Below are positions 24,604 to 32,028 of a DNA stretch of 38,495 nucleotides, in pieces. The notes beneath the pieces were generated by a model. The model was not told the DNA's origin, made no database searches, and saw nothing but the letters and a program-made list of their open reading frames with translations. This DNA comes from Phycisphaerales bacterium (GTDB lineage: Bacteria > Planctomycetota > Phycisphaerae > UBA1845): positions 1 to 38,495 of the forward strand of contig QZJT01000023.1 of the NCBI GenBank assembly GCA_003597935.1, given 5' to 3'. The first letter of the stretch is position 1. The number at the start of each line of letters is the position of its first letter. A program made the translations under genes and the position numbers.

Positions 24604-25539
24604 ATGCGTTCATTCGGATTCCCTCGCGGAGGCGCGAGTTTCCCGCTGGCTGGCCTGTCCGTCGCCCTGCTGGCGGCGGGGTGCAGCATCGAGTTCAACC
24701 CCGATCGCACCACCACCGTCAGCCGGCGTCTGAATCAGACGATTCCCCAGCCCGACATCGGCTCGCTGGACATCGACGCCCTGAACGGCGACATCACCAT
24801 CACCGTCGATCCGGCCGAGGGCGTGATGCGGCTGACGGCGATCCGCCGCGCCACCAGCCGTTCGCAGGCGCTGGCCGAGTCGGCCGTCGACCAGATCGAG
24901 GTCGGCATCCGGGTGGCCGAGTCCCAGCCGCCTCACGTCTTCATCGACGTCGACGCCCCGCCCGACGACGAGTTCACCAGCTATGAGGTGGAGTTCGAGA
25001 TCGTGATTCCGGCCGGCATGTTGATCGACGTCAACGGCGAACGGGGAGACGTGACCATCGACGGTAACGACGGACAGGTGAGCGTGCGCCTGCGGGAACG
25101 GGGCAACATCACCGTGCGCGACCAGACCGGGGACGTGATCGCCCGCAGCGGCGCGGGGTCGGTCTCGGTCACCACGCAGACCGGCGACGTGGAGGTGGTG
25201 ACCACCACCGGGCGGGTGAGCGTGGCCACCGGCGAAGGCAGCGTCGAGGTCGAGAACACCAGCGGCGACGTGGGCATCACCGCCTCGCCGGTTCCCGGCG
25301 GCGCCGTCATCGCGGCGAGCGTATCGGGCGGCATCTCGGTGCAGGTGCCGACCGGCTTCGCGGCCGAGTTGTTCATGTCCACCATTGCGGGGAACCTGGC
25401 CTTCGACTTCGCCGGATTCGACACTGAGGACGTCAACGTCGACTTCGAGCGCCGCCGCGTCACCGCCACCCTCAACGGAGGCGGGGGCCAGATCGAACTC
25501 CAGACGCAGTTCGGGGACGTGGACTTCGAGGGGTTCTGA
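24604..25539 (+). CDS. Lipoprotein with DUF4097-like beta-repeat domain
   Basis: Predicted lipoprotein of 311 aa: a signal sequence ending in the lipobox LLAAGCS (Cys near residue 26). The mature part is a repetitive beta structure of the DUF4097 (putative adhesin) type with Gly-Asp turns: NGERGDVTIDGNDG, RERGNITVRDQTGDVIARSG, TTQTGDVEVVTTTGRVSVAT, EVENTSGDVGITASP and a final FGDVDFEGF. It probably sits at the periplasmic face or outer membrane. The role is unknown. ATG 24604 follows AAAGG at about 24590-24595. A TACAAT at 24548-24553 may be the -10 box. Confidence 0.85.
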   Translation: MRSFGFPRGGASFPLAGLSVALLAAGCSIEFNPDRTTTVSRRLNQTIPQPDIGSLDIDALNGDITITVDPAEGVMRLTAIRRATSRSQALAESAVDQIEVGIRVAESQPPHVFIDVDAPPDDEFTSYEVEFEIVIPAGMLIDVNGERGDVTIDGNDGQVSVRLRERGNITVRDQTGDVIARSGAGSVSVTTQTGDVEVVTTTGRVSVATGEGSVEVENTSGDVGITASPVPGGAVIAASVSGGISVQVPTGFAAELFMSTIAGNLAFDFAGFDTEDVNVDFERRRVTATLNGGGGQIELQTQFGDVDFEGF

Positions 25540-25792
25540 CCGCCACAGGGAAGAGAGGGAGTAAGGGAGTAGGAACAAGGGAAGAACCACCCGGTTCAAC
25601 CGTGCTTCCCGTCCGTCAGGAGACGTGCCGGAACCAGATCAACTGGTCGGAGGCAGTGTGCCCGTAGCATCCGCAAAGTCCACCGAGGCAAGCGGCGCGG
25701 GGCGTCTCCACGCCACACTTGCGCCAGCACGTCATACCATCCAGGTGATACCCGGGGCGATGCCGGCTGAGACGGACGACGACTCGTTGCGG

Positions 25793-26074
25793 TCAGCCTG
25801 CCGACCTGGCGGTCTTCAGTGCGTACAACCGCCTGGCCAGCCGGGATTTGCGGCGGGCGGCGGCGTTGCGGTGGATCGTACCCTTGGCGGCGGTCTGGTC
25901 CAGCGCTTTGCTCACCTGCCGCAGACGCTCATCCGCGGTGGCCACGTCCCCGGCGCCGACCGCGTCCAGGTAGCGCCGTACCTGGCTCTTCAGCGCGCCC
26001 TTCCGCGCCCGGTTCCAGGCCCGGCGGCGCTCGTTCTGCCTCATCCTCTTCCTGGACGACAGCGTGGTTGCCAA
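25793..26074 (-). CDS. rpsT: 30S ribosomal protein S20
   Basis: Primary 16S rRNA-binding protein, all-helical and highly basic. The product of about 93 aa reads MATTLSSRKRMRQNERRRAW at the start, followed by ARKGALKSQVRRYLDAV, then the conserved ALDQTAAKGTIHRNAAARRKS and a helical end RLARRLYALK. The start is TTG 26074, which follows AAGGAG with 8-nt spacing. A GTG three codons upstream directly abuts the ribosome site, so it is unlikely. It lies 95 nt downstream of the TPR gene on the same strand. Confidence 0.92.
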   Translation of the reverse strand: MATTLSSRKRMRQNERRRAWNRARKGALKSQVRRYLDAVGAGDVATADERLRQVSKALDQTAAKGTIHRNAAARRKSRLARRLYALKTARSAG

Positions 26075-26169
26075 CGCACACACTCCTTCAATCGAAACGC
26101 CTCGGCGCGGCCCACAGTGCAGGCTGCACCGAGACGGGGAAAAGTCCCTCCACCCCGGTCCGCCCGGCG

Positions 26170-27621
26170 TCAGCCGGCGGGCATCCGCTCCATCCTATCA
26201 CGGACATCGCGGAAGTTGTAGTCCATCTGCAGCAGGCGGCCGTACACTTTCCGGGCGTCGGTCCACGACTTGCGGGCCTCCTGGGCCCGCCCCAGCCAGT
26301 AGAGCAGGTCCTTTCCGACGGCGTCGTCGGCGATCTCGTGCTCCGACACCGCCTGCTGCAACGTCTCCACTGCCTGATCGTAAAGCTGCCTCTTGTAAAA
26401 GCAACGGCCCAGATACAGGGCGCACTGATCGCGGTTCTTCGGATCGCTGCGGGCGCGCTGCAGCAGCGGGATCGCGTCGTCGTACCGGCGGAACGAGAAC
26501 AGCCGTTTGGCGTACTCGAACAGCACCCGCAGGTCGGTCGGATACCGTTCGTGCCGCTCCTTGAAGACTTTGATCTCGAAGTTCAGCAGCTTGCTGCGCG
26601 CCTGAGCCGCCGCTTCGTCGTCGCCGCCTTTCTGAGCGTCGCGCACCGCCCGCCGCAACTGCTTCATGTACACGTCGTCGGCCCATTGCTTGGTGGAATA
26701 CTTTTCCGTCCGCTTGTAGTGCTCGACCAGCACGCCGATGGCGCGGACCTCCTCCTCCTCCCGCTCGCGCCGCAGGAGAAGGTCGACGTACTTCTTGAGC
26801 GTCCCCGGTTCGTCCGGCGCCGCCTCGTACTCGCTGGCGGCCTTGGCGATCAGGTCGTCGTGGCGGTGTTCGTCCTGGACGATGCGGTCCTGGTCGTGCA
26901 GGTCGAACTGGGCGCCTTCGTCCTGAAGGCTGTCCCGGAACGAGCCGGCATCCTGGTAGCGGCCGCGCACGATGGTCAGCTTGGTGGACAGGTCGCGGAC
27001 GGTCGTCTCGACCTCGCGGTCGCGCGGCAGGCGGCGGGCCAGACCGGACAGCGCCTCCACGCCCGCTTCCAGCACGGAGATGGCGAACGCGATCTCGCCG
27101 CGGTCGGAGGCCCGGTCCGCGGTTTCTTCCACGACTTCCTTGAGCAGCTTGTAGCGCTTGACGTTGGGCTTCTTGTCGCCGTCGAGGAGCTTGCGGAACA
27201 CGCCCACCGCCCACAGCACCAGGTCGTCGCAGTGCATCCCGTTGGCGTTTTTCAGGAGGCCCTCGACGTAGGCGGCGTTGTCGGGGTCGTGCCCGAAGAG
27301 CCACAGGGCGTTCTGCAGCGCCTCGGCCGGATCCTTGGCGGTCATCGACCGCTTCATCGAGTCCCTCAGACCGGGCTTTTTGCCGCCGGTCTGCTTGAAC
27401 AGCACCCCGCTGACGTGCAGCGGCCGCAGCCCCTCGTCCACCGCGTCCGGCCAGAATCCCAGCCCGTTGACGTAGTACTCGATGGCCGAGTCGTATCGCT
27501 TCTGGGTGGCGAACTCGTTGGCGCGCTCGAACCACTTGCCGGCCTTGGCGCGGTCGAGTTCCGAAGCGGCGTGCCGCGCGCTGCTCTTGTTGCCATCGTC
27601 AGGAGGGGTTTTGCCTGCCAT
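26170..27621 (-). CDS. Tetratricopeptide-repeat protein, 483 aa
   Basis: Cytoplasmic, helical protein with no signal peptide. TPR-like units are clear at the N-terminus (KWFERANEFATQKRYDSAIEY...) and near the C-terminus (LFEYAKRLFSFRRYDDAIPL, then CALYLGRCFYKRQLYDQAVE and ARKSWTDARKVYGRLLQMDY). A long acidic and coiled-coil-like region lies between. It is a protein interaction scaffold; the partner is unknown. It appears to head an operon with rpsT. The start ATG 27621 has only a distant GGAG. Confidence 0.85.
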   Translation of the reverse strand: MAGKTPPDDGNKSSARHAASELDRAKAGKWFERANEFATQKRYDSAIEYYVNGLGFWPDAVDEGLRPLHVSGVLFKQTGGKKPGLRDSMKRSMTAKDPAEALQNALWLFGHDPDNAAYVEGLLKNANGMHCDDLVLWAVGVFRKLLDGDKKPNVKRYKLLKEVVEETADRASDRGEIAFAISVLEAGVEALSGLARRLPRDREVETTVRDLSTKLTIVRGRYQDAGSFRDSLQDEGAQFDLHDQDRIVQDEHRHDDLIAKAASEYEAAPDEPGTLKKYVDLLLRREREEEEVRAIGVLVEHYKRTEKYSTKQWADDVYMKQLRRAVRDAQKGGDDEAAAQARSKLLNFEIKVFKERHERYPTDLRVLFEYAKRLFSFRRYDDAIPLLQRARSDPKNRDQCALYLGRCFYKRQLYDQAVETLQQAVSEHEIADDAVGKDLLYWLGRAQEARKSWTDARKVYGRLLQMDYNFRDVRDRMERMPAG

Positions 27622-27802
27622 GTGCGGTCAACGAGTCTCCGCTCGACGACTACGTCCGTGGTCTGAAGCACCCGCCCGCACGGCGGCCTGCCCGGCACGG
27701 CGCGATCGACGGACGGAAGTTGCGGCCGGCGATTCACGCCCCGCCGGCCGAACGGCGATCGTGCGCGCGAGGTACGACCGCTTTACATTCGGCAGGGCCG
27801 CT

Positions 27803-27830
27803 ATACTATCCCGCGGGAAAAGTGTGTCAA
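27803..27830 (-). promoter_or_regulatory. Candidate promoter for the TPR-rpsT unit
   Basis: On the minus strand a consensus TTGACA (27830-27825) and TAGTAT (27808-27803) are spaced by 16 nt. The leader would be about 175 nt. The spacer contains a CCCGCGGG palindrome. Confidence 0.45.
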
Positions 27831-27947
27831 GGAACGTCTCGGACCCCGCCCGCCGGGGGTGCGAGACGCTTGCGGCGGGCGCTCCTGGGACCGCTTGGCT
27901 CCAGCCTGGCGGCGGGGGGGAAAGGCGTTCGCGGCTTGAGACGGCGC

Positions 27948-28016
27948 TCACCGCGAAATCCGCCCGGGCTTCAAGCCCGCGGCTCGCTCAGAGGAGCCGG
28001 CGGGTGCGTGACGCTT
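27948..28016 (-). repeat. Dispersed palindromic repeat, short copy D
   Basis: Reverse-strand copy holding (minus strand) GTCACGCACCCGCCGGCTCC, TCTGAGCGAGCCGCGGGCTT and GAAGCCCGGGCGGATTTCGC. The core is the same as copies A-C, but the long right half is replaced by other GC-rich sequence. Confidence 0.8.
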
Positions 28017-28044
28017 CGGGCGGGACTTGAGACCGGCGCTTTCG

Positions 28045-28140
28045 CGTGTGGCACCGGCATCTTGCCGGTGATCGCAGCACGAGCCGCGACCAGCATGACC
28101 TGGAAGGCCATGCCCACCGGCTGGAAGCCGGTGCCATACT
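28045..28140. repeat. Pair of short inverted repeats (GGCACCGG type)
   Basis: GTGGCACCGGCATCTTGCCGG near 28047 and CACCGGCTGGAAGCCGGTGCC near 28118 are two small palindromes in opposite arrangement. The first resembles the 27-bp array at 89-196. A fragment of the dispersed repeat edge (GCCGCCGATTCCGTCGCGCA) lies at about 28150. These occupy the 609-nt gap 27622-28230. Confidence 0.7.
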
Positions 28141-28230
28141 GACAGGGCTGCCGCCGATTCCGTCGCGCACCCTCGGCCGCCCGTCCTGGAGAAGCCCTGT
28201 TTGGCCTCGCTGTCCCTCATCCCGGCCACG

Positions 28231-28764
28231 ATGGACAAGCTGTCCATCGTCTTCTACCCCGACCCGGTGCTGCGCAAAAAATGCCGCCCGGTCGAGTCGT
28301 TCGATGGGCGCCTTCAGGACCTGGCCGCCCGCATGTTGGAGATCATGAAGGCGTCCAAGGGAGTCGGGCTGGCCGCACCGCAGGTCGGCGTCCCGATCCG
28401 GCTCTTCGTCTACAACGTGACCGGCGAGCCTGCGGACGACAGGGTGTGCGTCAACCCGGTCCTGTCCGATCCGCAGGGCGCGTCCGAGATGGATGAGGGG
28501 TGCCTGTCCATCCCCGGGGTCGACGTGCCCATGCGGCGGGCGGCCGGCATCACGCTGCAGGGGCTGGACCTCCACGGCCGGCCGTTCGAGACCCGCGCCG
28601 CTGAACTGCTGGCCCGCGTCCTCCAGCACGAGAACGACCACCTCAACGGGCGCCTCATCATCGACAACATGTCCGAAGCCGTCCGCCTCGAGAACCGCCG
28701 GGCGCTCAAGCAACTCGAAGACGACTACAAGGCACGCCAGCGCCCCAGGCGCAAACGCGGCTGA
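28231..28764 (+). CDS. def: Peptide deformylase
   Basis: Metalloenzyme that removes the formyl group from nascent N-terminal methionine. All three family motifs are present: GVGLAAPQ (44-51), EGCLS (89-93; Cys91 is a metal ligand) and QHENDH (132-137; His133 and His137 are ligands, Glu134 catalytic). The second His motif reads HENDH where HEIDH or HELDH is more usual. The 177-aa product ends in a basic tail (KARQRPRRKRG). ATG 28231 gives the family N-terminus (MDKLSIVFYPDPVLR). A TTG at 28201, with GGAG 9 nt upstream, would add ten residues and is a real alternative. No fmt gene follows, though it often does. Confidence 0.93.
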   Translation: MDKLSIVFYPDPVLRKKCRPVESFDGRLQDLAARMLEIMKASKGVGLAAPQVGVPIRLFVYNVTGEPADDRVCVNPVLSDPQGASEMDEGCLSIPGVDVPMRRAAGITLQGLDLHGRPFETRAAELLARVLQHENDHLNGRLIIDNMSEAVRLENRRALKQLEDDYKARQRPRRKRG

Positions 28765-29139
28765 AGGCCACACGCGCCGACGTCAACGCGGCCGCAACGC
28801 AAGCGCCGTGCGCGATGCCGCACCGCCAGTGAGCCGCGGGCTTGAAACCCGCGCGGAGATACCGGGTGGGTGTGGCCGGCGACGAGGGCACAGGGGCGAG
28901 GCCGTGCAAATCGTCCTGCTCCGCCGCCACCAACCAGCCCCGCAGGGCCGGCCGTCGATAGCCAGGGGCGCGAGTCCCTGGAAGCGGTGCGGAGCGCACA
29001 CGAGCCCTGAAAGGGTGGCAGTAAGGCCGCCGCCTTCGAGAAATGCGGGAATCAGCAACCGGAGCACCAGGACGAACATCAGCGCAACTGGCGGTCCGAT
29101 CCATGGCCGGCCGCGCCACCATCGTCCCCAACGTGCCAG
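28765..29139. other. Intergenic region with repeat fragments
   Basis: No gene is supported. A short copy of the dispersed repeat lies at 28828-28868 (GTGAGCCGCGGGCTTGAAAC). Near 28965-28980 is a CCAGGGGCGCGAGTCCCTGG palindrome, followed by GAGCCCTGAAAGGGTGGCAG, a type of short element common between Planctomycetota genes. This stretch borders the low-GC cassette and may hold its left boundary. Confidence 0.55.
28828..28868 (+). repeat. Dispersed palindromic repeat, short copy F
   Basis: Core only: AGCCGCGGGCTTGAAACCCG then CGCGGAGATACCGG, with one mismatch in the palindrome. The flanks of the longer copies are missing. Confidence 0.75.
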
Positions 29140-31029
29140 TCATAGACGAGCCTCAAACCGGTTCCGCAGCGTAACGAGCCCAACTCTGATGTCGGGGCGA
29201 CCGGGCACGGGCCACGCAATTTCCTCGACGTCGGCGGTTCGGTCCTTCCCGTCGTGATAGACGGTCCACGGAATGTGTGGCTCATTACCCCTGCCCCGAT
29301 TCCACACTGAGACCACAGTGCGACGATTCTGCGACAAGTACCGCCTCTTCTCCAGCATTTCCGGCCGCTTCATGTAGTCATGTACCGGATTCAGAATCAC
29401 AGAAACACCCATATTTGTCAGTCGAGGGTCGACTTGCAAGTGATCACCTCGGCGCCCGGTCGAAACAATGTTCGACTCCCCGCATATCATAAGTAGTGCC
29501 AGGCCAAACTGCCGGTCGGGCATGTCGGCAATGAACTCTTGCATCGACTGCAACGTATCCTGCGACGTTGAAAACCGCTGCTGCGCGATGCGCGGCCTAT
29601 CCTCACCTCTAAACCACATTTCCACGCGGAGATTGTGATAGGAGATGCTCCTCCTATCCTCACCCAGATCGCCGCACTCAATGAGCATATGACGGACATG
29701 CTGTAAGGCGCCAAACAGCGATTCATGTGTCCGGATCAGCGGAGACCGCGTGTCCCAGGCGAACAGAGAATACAGAATGGTATCGCATCCATGCTCATCA
29801 CAAACACGGTTTATGTCGAAAACGAGTGCGGAATAGTCCCAGAGCCTATCACTCCGCACGACGTTATAGTCGCGGCTCACAAGTGCAATCTTGTCGATCT
29901 GCGGGGCGCGGGCATGGTTGCGCAGTCTCGGATTGACTGCCGCGGCAGGCAGTCCGTCGCACGCAACAGGCAACTCCGATCCATTCGCCAGCTCCTCACG
30001 CGCGGAAGGCGATCTGCGTGGCATCCAACAAAGCGAGTCAAGACAAGAGTCGGCGTCCGGAGCATTCCAATCAAACGCTCCATCGCGAACGCGGATCAGC
30101 GTATAGCCATTAGAAGCCGCGAGAATATCTCTGAGACTGTCGTAAAATGCCCTCTGTTCATCGCGATATGGCGGATCGGGGTCGTGTGCGCGGAAACGGT
30201 CGCAGGCGGCAATCCAGCCCCGGCGATCGAAGTGAGTGACCAGGTCCGGAGGGTACAGCTGGAGCGCGGTCTTGCGGGGCAGCGTAAAGTGCTGGTACTC
30301 GTCATACTCGACTAGCAGTCGGTGGTTAGGGATACAATAGTCGCAGCGCAGCTTTACGCCAGGGGTGATGAATTCCTTGTGTCCACGCAACGATTGAAGC
30401 GTTTGGTAGATATCGGCCAGCACACCGGTCAGTTCGTTCGGTGCCGGCACTACAAGCCACTCGAAGCGAGCTTCAGCTTCGATGCGGCCGAACCGCCGCT
30501 GCATGATGGAGAGCAGGGCTTCTTTTTGTCTCGGGCGGCCGGCTGCACGCGAGTTGTGTGCTTCCATTCGTGTACGCTCCCTGGAATGATGTTTATCGGC
30601 AAACGGTTGAGTACTGGCTGCAGAAGTCGTCTCAAGTCTATCTCCCGGCCGCGACGCGGGGGCCTTTCGTCTAGGCGGACTGGCGCAGACGATCTCCGGC
30701 TTTCGATCGGCGCCGAATCGGATTCCCCAGTGGCCGTGTATGTCTGGCTCATAGACTTCCAGCAGGCCGCGGCCTGGACGATAAAAGATGTCGTACCTCG
30801 CGTCAGCCAACCTGGGTCTTGCGTTCTGCGGATAGTGGACGCGGCTGTTATGGTTGACGGTACACATGACGATGTGGGCACTAATCACCGTTTGCTTGGT
30901 CTCCGGATATCGCCGCCGAATCCAGTCACTTACGGCACGGTTGGTGGTCGAGGGGCCTAGTGCGTCAGCTGCCTCCCGGAGCCTCTTCCAGACGGGTGGC
31001 TGGCTTGAGGCATCTCGGCGTGCGCTCAT
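29140..31029 (-). CDS. Putative multidomain DNA-binding nuclease with nitrilase-like C-terminus
   Basis: Protein of 629 aa, no signal peptide. Residues 12-104 match the helix-turn-helix module (DUF7669-like) of restriction-type proteins: VWKRLREAADALG, then VISAHIVMCTVNHNSRVHYP, YDIFYRPGRGLLEVYEPDIH and GHWGIR. After a low-complexity linker, 175-320 resemble a DUF559/Vsr-like PD-(D/E)xK nuclease: CDYCIPNHRLLVEYDEYQHF with Asp230, Glu241 and Asp243, then RDEQRAFYD and GYTLIRVRDG. Residues 378-625 look nitrilase-like: LLMICGESN (Cys516, Glu518), VILNPVHDYM (547-553) and RRYLSQNRRTVVSVWNRG. The rest of a nitrilase triad was not confirmed. ATG 31029 follows AGGAG with 6 nt spacing and lies 2 nt after the upstream stop, so the pair is coupled. 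G+C is visibly lower than around it. The domain calls are from memory and by eye. Confidence 0.75.
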   Translation of the reverse strand: MSARRDASSQPPVWKRLREAADALGPSTTNRAVSDWIRRRYPETKQTVISAHIVMCTVNHNSRVHYPQNARPRLADARYDIFYRPGRGLLEVYEPDIHGHWGIRFGADRKPEIVCASPPRRKAPASRPGDRLETTSAASTQPFADKHHSRERTRMEAHNSRAAGRPRQKEALLSIMQRRFGRIEAEARFEWLVVPAPNELTGVLADIYQTLQSLRGHKEFITPGVKLRCDYCIPNHRLLVEYDEYQHFTLPRKTALQLYPPDLVTHFDRRGWIAACDRFRAHDPDPPYRDEQRAFYDSLRDILAASNGYTLIRVRDGAFDWNAPDADSCLDSLCWMPRRSPSAREELANGSELPVACDGLPAAAVNPRLRNHARAPQIDKIALVSRDYNVVRSDRLWDYSALVFDINRVCDEHGCDTILYSLFAWDTRSPLIRTHESLFGALQHVRHMLIECGDLGEDRRSISYHNLRVEMWFRGEDRPRIAQQRFSTSQDTLQSMQEFIADMPDRQFGLALLMICGESNIVSTGRRGDHLQVDPRLTNMGVSVILNPVHDYMKRPEMLEKRRYLSQNRRTVVSVWNRGRGNEPHIPWTVYHDGKDRTADVEEIAWPVPGRPDIRVGLVTLRNRFEARL

Positions 31030-31031
31030 CG

Positions 31032-31985
31032 TCAACTCCTGGTGCTACCGAGGGACTTGTCCCGGAGTCTTCGTGCAAGTGTGACCAGCTTGCGGACGGC
31101 CCGTTCAGACGGTCTTCCGCGGGGGTGAATGCACTCACTGCCGGTACGCCAGGCGGAATTCAGTTCGCCGCAGAGATCGGTTAACTCCGGCAGGTCCCGA
31201 CACTTGTCCAGGAACCTGGCCTCATAGCAGGGATTGAGTCGTCGCTTGTCGCGACGGTCGTATACTATAGCCTCCAACGCTTCACGCCCGAACTTGCCCG
31301 CGACACGGTGGTTGAACTCCAATAGTTCTTCAGCCACCGCAAGAGGGTCCTTCCGGAAGAGCGGCAGCACGCCAGACCGTTCAAGGCGTAGCCGCATGAT
31401 TTCCGGATCTTTGTCGAACTGCTTCTTGATCGCCTTCACCTGCACGTCCGTCTCCCAGTGCGTACGCTCCATCCACAGTGCGCACAGTGCTCTGTCAACG
31501 TCCGTCACGCGTCTGATTCCCGCAACACTACCCAGGTGCCGCAGATCGTCGCGGAAGGCGAGATACGTTTCCTCCAGAGTCCCTTGGGGTCTGACGGGAA
31601 AGAAGCTCGTCACGATGTAGCCGGAAAACATGCAGTAGTTGACAGGATCGACGAAGCTCAGCAGGATGCCTGCGTTTTCGAGCGTGCCAATCACACGAAG
31701 CAGGCGGGAGATGCGGCGTTTTTCATCTACTACGGCGAGGGAAGCGCGCATGTCCAGGGCGAGATCCCGTAGCGGGTCGAGGCAGGTCGCGACGGACGGA
31801 AAAGAGAAGAAGTTCGCCTTCATGTATCGGTTTGTGCTGAGGGCTTCGATATGCTCCGGCGAGAGGTCCGCCGTGGTGGTGACTGCCCGGAACAGTTCTT
31901 CCAGGCTGTCCACGTCGACCCGCATGTCGGACTTGCGATTGACCGCTTCCCGATAGCGGTTCAAGGATCGGAGAAGGTAATGCAA
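31032..31985 (-). CDS. Unknown 317-aa partner of the nuclease-like gene
   Basis: First gene of the cassette. It has no signal peptide or membrane segment, is rich in Leu, Arg and Asp, and is probably all-helical. A central segment (LLRVIGTLENAGILLSFVDP, then YCMFSGYIVTSFF and later TDVDRALCALWMERT) faintly recalls the helical modules of some restriction-associated proteins with a P-x-x-Y/F...R-x-x-D-x-x-L-W layout. I do not assign a function. The C-terminal 40 residues are basic (RPSERAVRKLVTLARRLRDK). The start is TTG 31985, with GGAG 8 nt upstream; ATG 31925 is in frame but lacks a site. It lies 43 nt after the aminotransferase stop, so read-through is possible; no promoter is evident. Confidence 0.75.
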   Translation of the reverse strand: MHYLLRSLNRYREAVNRKSDMRVDVDSLEELFRAVTTTADLSPEHIEALSTNRYMKANFFSFPSVATCLDPLRDLALDMRASLAVVDEKRRISRLLRVIGTLENAGILLSFVDPVNYCMFSGYIVTSFFPVRPQGTLEETYLAFRDDLRHLGSVAGIRRVTDVDRALCALWMERTHWETDVQVKAIKKQFDKDPEIMRLRLERSGVLPLFRKDPLAVAEELLEFNHRVAGKFGREALEAIVYDRRDKRRLNPCYEARFLDKCRDLPELTDLCGELNSAWRTGSECIHPRGRPSERAVRKLVTLARRLRDKSLGSTRS

Positions 31986-32028
31986 GGACTCGACTCCATT
32001 TAGCGCCAGCAGACGCGGCTACCGCTCG

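Noticed and set aside
27782..27807. Plus-strand promoter TTTACA/TATACT
   Set aside because: The spacer is only 14 nt and no gene starts soon after on this strand.
28783..29079. Possible transposase remnant left of the cassette
   Set aside because: No catalytic motif or terminal inverted repeats; the sequence fits short intergenic repeats instead.
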